From NCBI RefSeq assembly GCF_015752315.1, contig NZ_JADOVJ010000001.1, positions 4,642,501-4,706,500 of the forward strand: DNA of 64,000 nt. Direction: 5' to 3'. Made by a program: the position numbers and the translations under genes. How positions within the stretch are numbered: the stretch's first letter is position 1; every line of letters starts with the position of its first letter. The notes under the pieces were generated by a model. That model was not told where the DNA came from. It did not search any database and worked only from the letters and a program-made list of their open reading frames with translations. The DNA comes from Nocardioides luteus (lineage in GTDB: Bacteria > Actinomycetota > Actinomycetes > Propionibacteriales > Nocardioidaceae). Positions 60,777-64,000 of the stretch are shown here, piece after piece.

Positions 60777-61883
60777 TCAGCCGACGACGACCTCGATGCG
60801 CTGGAACTCCTTGAGGTCGGTGTAGCCGGTGGTGGCCATGGCGCGCTTGAGGGCGCCGACGAGGTTCATGGTGCCGTCGGCGACGTGGGAGGGGCCGTAG
60901 AGGACCTCCTCGAAGGTGCCGACGGGCTGGAAGGCGACGCGCTCGCCGCGGGGCAGGTCGGCGTGGTGGGCCTCGTTGCCCCAGTGGAAGCCCTTGCCGG
61001 GAGCGTCGGTGGCACGTGCGAAAGGCGAACCCACCATGACGGCGTCGGCGCCGCAGGCGATCGCCTTGGCGATGTCGCCGGAGCGGCCGACGGCGCCGTC
61101 GGCGATGACGTGTACGTAGCGGCCGCCCGACTCGTCGAGGTAGTCACGACGCGCGGCAGCCACGTCGGCGACGGCCGAGGCCATCGGCACCGCGACACCC
61201 AGCACGGTCCGCGTCGTGTGGGCCGCACCGCCACCGAAGCCGACGAGGACACCGGCCGCGCCGGTGCGCATCAGGTGCAGCGCTGCCTGGTAGGTCGCGC
61301 AGCCACCGACGATGACCGGCACGTCGAGCTCGTAGATGAACTCCTTGAGGTTGAGCGGCTCGGCCTGCGAGGAGACGTGCTCGGCCGAGACGGTGGTGCC
61401 GCGGATGACGAAGAGGTCGACGCCGGCGTCGACGACTGCCTTGGCGTACTCCTTGGTCCGCTGCGGGGACAGGGCCCCGGCGACGGTGACGCCCGAGGCG
61501 CGCACCTCGCGCAGCCGCTCGGTGATCAGCTCGGCCTTGATGGGAGCCTCGTAGATCTCCTGCAGGCGCCGGGTCGCGTCGACACCGCTCAGCTCGGCCA
61601 GCTCGTCGAGCAGCGGCTGCGGGTCGTCGTAGCGGGTCCACACGCCCTCGAGGTTGAGCACGCCGAGACCGCCGAGCTTGCCCATCGCGATCGCGGTCGA
61701 CGGCGACATCACCGAGTCCATCGGCGCGGCGAGGACGGGGATGTCGAAGCGGTAGGCGTCGATCTGCCAGTCGGTGCTGACCTCGGTGGTGTCGCGGGTG
61801 CGGCGGGACGGCACGATCGCCACGTCGTCGAAGGCGTACGCCCGTCGTGCTCGCTTGGCCCGGCCGATCTCGATCTCAGTCAC
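60777..61883 (-). CDS. guaB3: GuaB3-family IMP dehydrogenase-related protein
   Basis: A 368-residue TIM-barrel protein of the IMPDH/GMPR superfamily without CBS domains: FDDVAIVPSRRT, PVLAAPMDSVMSP, GGLGVLNLEG, VIVGGCATYQAALHLM, HVIADGAVGRSGDIAKAIAC, GADAVMVGSPFA and YTDLKEFQRIEV. In the active-site loop (FGGGAAHTTRTVLGVAVP), His stands where IMP dehydrogenases have the catalytic Cys. Some GuaB3 proteins are reported to be GMP reductases, but the missing Cys makes the reaction uncertain here. The GTG start may be leaderless (AACAAT 7 nt upstream). Confidence 0.92.
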   Translation of the reverse strand: MTEIEIGRAKRARRAYAFDDVAIVPSRRTRDTTEVSTDWQIDAYRFDIPVLAAPMDSVMSPSTAIAMGKLGGLGVLNLEGVWTRYDDPQPLLDELAELSGVDATRRLQEIYEAPIKAELITERLREVRASGVTVAGALSPQRTKEYAKAVVDAGVDLFVIRGTTVSAEHVSSQAEPLNLKEFIYELDVPVIVGGCATYQAALHLMRTGAAGVLVGFGGGAAHTTRTVLGVAVPMASAVADVAAARRDYLDESGGRYVHVIADGAVGRSGDIAKAIACGADAVMVGSPFARATDAPGKGFHWGNEAHHADLPRGERVAFQPVGTFEEVLYGPSHVADGTMNLVGALKRAMATTGYTDLKEFQRIEVVVG

Positions 61884-61950
61884 AGGACGGATTGTTCCAC
61901 GTGACCGGATCGAGATCGGAAAGCACGCACCGACCTGGACCGTCGAGGCG

Positions 61951-62799
61951 CTAGCTGCGTACGGCGGTCAGGAGCAGGTACTCCCAGTTCATCGTCCCGC
62001 CGGCGAGGTAGCGGTCCCCCAGCTCGGCGAGCTCGGCGTCGAGCTCGGCGGTCCGGGCCTCGTCCTCGGCGATCCCCCGGTAGGCGACGATCGTCGGCCC
62101 ATAGCAGGCCTTGAAGAAGTCGCGGAACTCCGCGCCGGTGTCGAACGAGTCGATGGCGACCGTCCGCTTCTCGGCCCGGACGTCGCTCACCGCGTCACCG
62201 AGCAGGCCGCGGACGTGGGCCTCGTCGCCCCACCGAGGAGGCGGCTGCGCACCTTCGGGCGGCGGCGCCATGAACGGCTTCATCGTCGCGAACATCTGGC
62301 CGATGAAGCCCTCGGGCGTCCAGCTGATCAGGCCGATCCGGCCGCCCGGCCGCACCACGCGGACCAGCTCGGCGGCGGCCTTCTCGTGGAACGGCGCGAA
62401 CATGATGCCGACACAGGAGATGACGACGTCGTACGCGGCGTCGTCGAACGGCAGGGCCTCGGCGTCGGCGACGCGCCAGGTGATCGAGCCGCCCCCCGCC
62501 TCCTCTGCCGAAGCGGAGCCCGAGGCGATCTGCGCTGCATGCGCCTGCCCGATCTCGAGCAGCTCCGGCGACAGGTCGCTCGCGGTCACGTCCGCGCCGG
62601 CGAGAGCGGCCGGGACGGCGGCGTTCCCGGTGCCGGCAGCGATGTCGAGCACGCGGTCGCCGGGTCCGATCTCGCTGGCCTCGACGAGCACCTGGCCGAG
62701 CTCGGGGATGAGCTCGTCGGCGACCCGGGCGTAGTTCCCGAGCCCCCACATCGCCCGGTGCTTGGCCTTCAGGTCGGGTGAAACTGGTGTTGCGGTCAT
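61951..62799 (-). CDS. class I SAM-dependent methyltransferase
   Basis: A 282-residue methyltransferase of the UbiE/Methyltransf_11-25 type. SAM-binding motif I is VLDIAAGTGNAAVPAALAG, followed by VTASDLSPELLEIGQAHA, WRVADAEALPFDDAAYDVVI and VRPGGRIGLISWTPEG. The C-terminal part (AEFRDFFKACYGPTIVAYRG) is typical of actinobacterial orphan members. The substrate is unknown. I chose the ATG at 62799 (GGAGG 5 nt upstream) over the GTG at 62811. It is divergent from an HxlR regulator, which is its likely regulator. Confidence 0.9.
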   Translation of the reverse strand: MTATPVSPDLKAKHRAMWGLGNYARVADELIPELGQVLVEASEIGPGDRVLDIAAGTGNAAVPAALAGADVTASDLSPELLEIGQAHAAQIASGSASAEEAGGGSITWRVADAEALPFDDAAYDVVISCVGIMFAPFHEKAAAELVRVVRPGGRIGLISWTPEGFIGQMFATMKPFMAPPPEGAQPPPRWGDEAHVRGLLGDAVSDVRAEKRTVAIDSFDTGAEFRDFFKACYGPTIVAYRGIAEDEARTAELDAELAELGDRYLAGGTMNWEYLLLTAVRS

Positions 62800-62977
62800 G
62801 TCGTCCTCCACGACGTCGACCCGAGATGTGATCTGGAGGCTCCAGCGTCACCCGGCGCCGTCGCGGGCGGATAGTGCCGGATCTGAACCCCTGACGGTTC
62901 TGGATCTGTACTTGCCACCCGTCCACGTCAGCGGTCTACTGATGGCAGGGATCTCGGGCTGCGAGAGAGGCGGTCCG

Positions 62978-63667
62978 GTGGCGGGATACGGCCAGTTCTG
63001 TCCGGTGGCGAAGGCCATGGAGGTGCTCGACGAGCGGTGGACGCTGCTCGTCGTCCGCGAGCTGCTGCTCGGCAGCACCCACTTCAACGAGCTCCGCCGG
63101 GGCGTGCCGAAGATGTCGCCGGCGCTGCTCTCCAAACGGCTCCGCACCCTGGAGCGCGCGGGCATCATCGAGCGGCGCGGCGAGGGGCAGCGTACGTCCT
63201 ACCACCTCACCGACAGCGGCCAGGAGCTCGCCACGGTCGTGACCGCGCTCAACGAGTGGGGAGCGCGCTGGATCGGCTCGCTCGGCCAGGCCGACCTCGA
63301 CCCCCACCTGCTCTTCTGGGACATGCGCCGCACCATCCCGATCGACGTGTGGCCGCGGCAGCGCACCGTGGTCGAGTTCCGCCTCACCGACGTCGAGCCG
63401 AAGGCCGCTCGCTGGTGGCTCGTGGTCGCCGCCGACCAGGCCGAGGTCTGCGACTTCGACCCCGGGTTCGAGGTCGACGCCCGGCTCACCTGCAGCCTGC
63501 GTACGCTCACCGAGATCTGGCGTGGCGACCTCGCCTGGCCGATGGCGCTCCGCGCGGAGATGGTCAGCATCGCCGCCGCCGAGGACGTACGCCGCGCCCT
63601 CCCCTCCTGGCTCGGCCAGTCCTCCGCCGCCCACGTCCCCCGCCCCCGCCGTCAGCTCCAGTCGTAG
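62978..63667 (+). CDS. HxlR-family transcriptional regulator
   Basis: A 229-residue regulator. The winged-helix HxlR domain is at about 1-95 (YGQFCPVAKAMEVLDERWTL, HFNELRRGVPKMSPALLSKR, LRTLERAGIIERR, YHLTDSGQEL). A C-terminal domain (100-229; SCP2-like, LRTLTEIWRGDLAWPMALRA) probably binds a lipid or other small ligand, as in a subset of actinobacterial HxlR proteins. I chose the GTG at 62978, which has an AGAGAGG box 8 nt upstream; an ATG at 62942 is possible. Divergent from the methyltransferase; the 178-bp gap shows imperfect GGATCTGAACC/GGTTCTGGATC repeats that could be its site. Confidence 0.9.
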   Translation: MAGYGQFCPVAKAMEVLDERWTLLVVRELLLGSTHFNELRRGVPKMSPALLSKRLRTLERAGIIERRGEGQRTSYHLTDSGQELATVVTALNEWGARWIGSLGQADLDPHLLFWDMRRTIPIDVWPRQRTVVEFRLTDVEPKAARWWLVVAADQAEVCDFDPGFEVDARLTCSLRTLTEIWRGDLAWPMALRAEMVSIAAAEDVRRALPSWLGQSSAAHVPRPRRQLQS

Positions 63668-64000
63668 GAGAGCACGAAGCCGTACGACTCGCCGCCGCCC
63701 TCCTCGGAGAGGACCATGTCGGCCTCGCCGACGAGACCTTCGAGGCCGCCGGTGCCGAGGCCCGGGACGACGGTGAGGTGGGAGCGGACGGTCTTCTCGG
63801 CGTACGTCCCGCTGATCCGCCACACGCAGGAACCCTCCTGGCCGGCGATGGAGCCGGTGAACTGCTCGTACGCCTCGAAGACCGCGCCCCCGGCGGGGTT
63901 GCCGTAGGCGCCGATCATCCGCGCGACCCCCTTGCCCTCGATCTCCCCGGCGTAGGTGTAGTCGGTCTCGGCGGTGGTCAGGCCGCGAGCGGGGATGTAG
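63652..64000 (-). CDS. DUF3224 family protein, N-terminus cut by window end
   Basis: The visible 115 residues run to base 64000 without a start codon that fits the family, so the gene continues beyond the window. The pattern YTYAGEIEGKGVARMIGAYG, FEAYEQFTGSIAGQEGS, SHLTVVPGLGTGGLEGLVGE and YGFVLSYDWS is that of DUF3224, a small beta-barrel of the allene-oxide-cyclase-like type with unknown function. Its 3' end overlaps the HxlR gene by 16 bp on the other strand. Confidence 0.8.
   Translation of the reverse strand, partial: YIPARGLTTAETDYTYAGEIEGKGVARMIGAYGNPAGGAVFEAYEQFTGSIAGQEGSCVWRISGTYAEKTVRSHLTVVPGLGTGGLEGLVGEADMVLSEEGGGESYGFVLSYDWS

Overview
This is a high-GC actinobacterial chromosome segment. 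The F420 genes (fbiC, fgd1 and a second luciferase-like oxidoreductase), MmpL, choD, guaB3 and guaA homologues, type VII secretion-type proteins and many apparently leaderless genes all point to Actinobacteria. I would guess the Nocardioidaceae, but the genus cannot be proved from the sequence alone. About 63 protein genes are supported. I saw no tRNA, rRNA, CRISPR array, insertion sequence or prophage.

Layout. 0-4.5 kb: the tail of an ABC exporter, a catalytically degenerate SDR protein, an ECF sigma factor with a SnoaL-like tail, fgd1, and a divergent F420-type oxidoreductase sharing a very short two-way promoter. 4.5-18.5 kb: an MmpL exporter, then three membrane proteins with the same ten-cysteine extracellular domain, one of them fused to a Ser/Thr kinase. 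fbiC and an unknown gene lie between the second and third. A formylglycine-generating enzyme and its likely substrate, an exported sulfatase, follow as a convergent pair. 18.9-23.7 kb: a polymorphic-toxin island with WXG100-like small proteins, a T7SS-type toxin with an ADP-ribosyltransferase tip, a probable immunity gene, a second small ADP-ribosyltransferase-like ORF, and duplicated low-GC immunity-like ORFs. 23.8-25.7 kb: adenosine deaminase and an alpha/beta hydrolase. 25.7-32.7 kb: a five-gene 5-oxoproline operon (NRAMP-like transporter, PxpA, a D-glutamate-cyclase-family protein, a PxpB-PxpC fusion, biotin carboxylase/BCCP) with a divergent GntR regulator and palindromic operators.

32.7-43.1 kb: DoxX-like protein, UdgX, DUF3140, an unknown gene, guaA, choD, an aldehyde dehydrogenase, a GNAT protein and glpD. 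43.1-45.6 kb: a murein-peptide recycling operon (beta-lactamase-fold hydrolase, dipeptide epimerase, NlpC/P60 endopeptidase). 45.6-52.7 kb: a complete Liv-type ABC importer with an SDR paralogue and a PucR-type regulator. 52.8-60.5 kb: an eight-gene acyl-CoA operon with the three parts of human ACAD10 (HAD, APH-like kinase, acyl-CoA dehydrogenase) as separate adjacent genes, plus two more dehydrogenases, two SDRs and a quinone oxidoreductase. 60.8-64 kb: guaB3, a methyltransferase, an HxlR regulator and a cut-off DUF3224 gene.

How they may work together. The Liv importer and the ACAD10-like operon carry closely related SDR genes and probably serve one substrate. Murein-peptide recycling releases D-glutamate, which a D-glutamate cyclase could turn into 5-oxoproline for the pxp operon. 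The best candidate for an undescribed system is the ten-cysteine sensor family around the Ser/Thr kinase. The ACAD10-like operon comes next.
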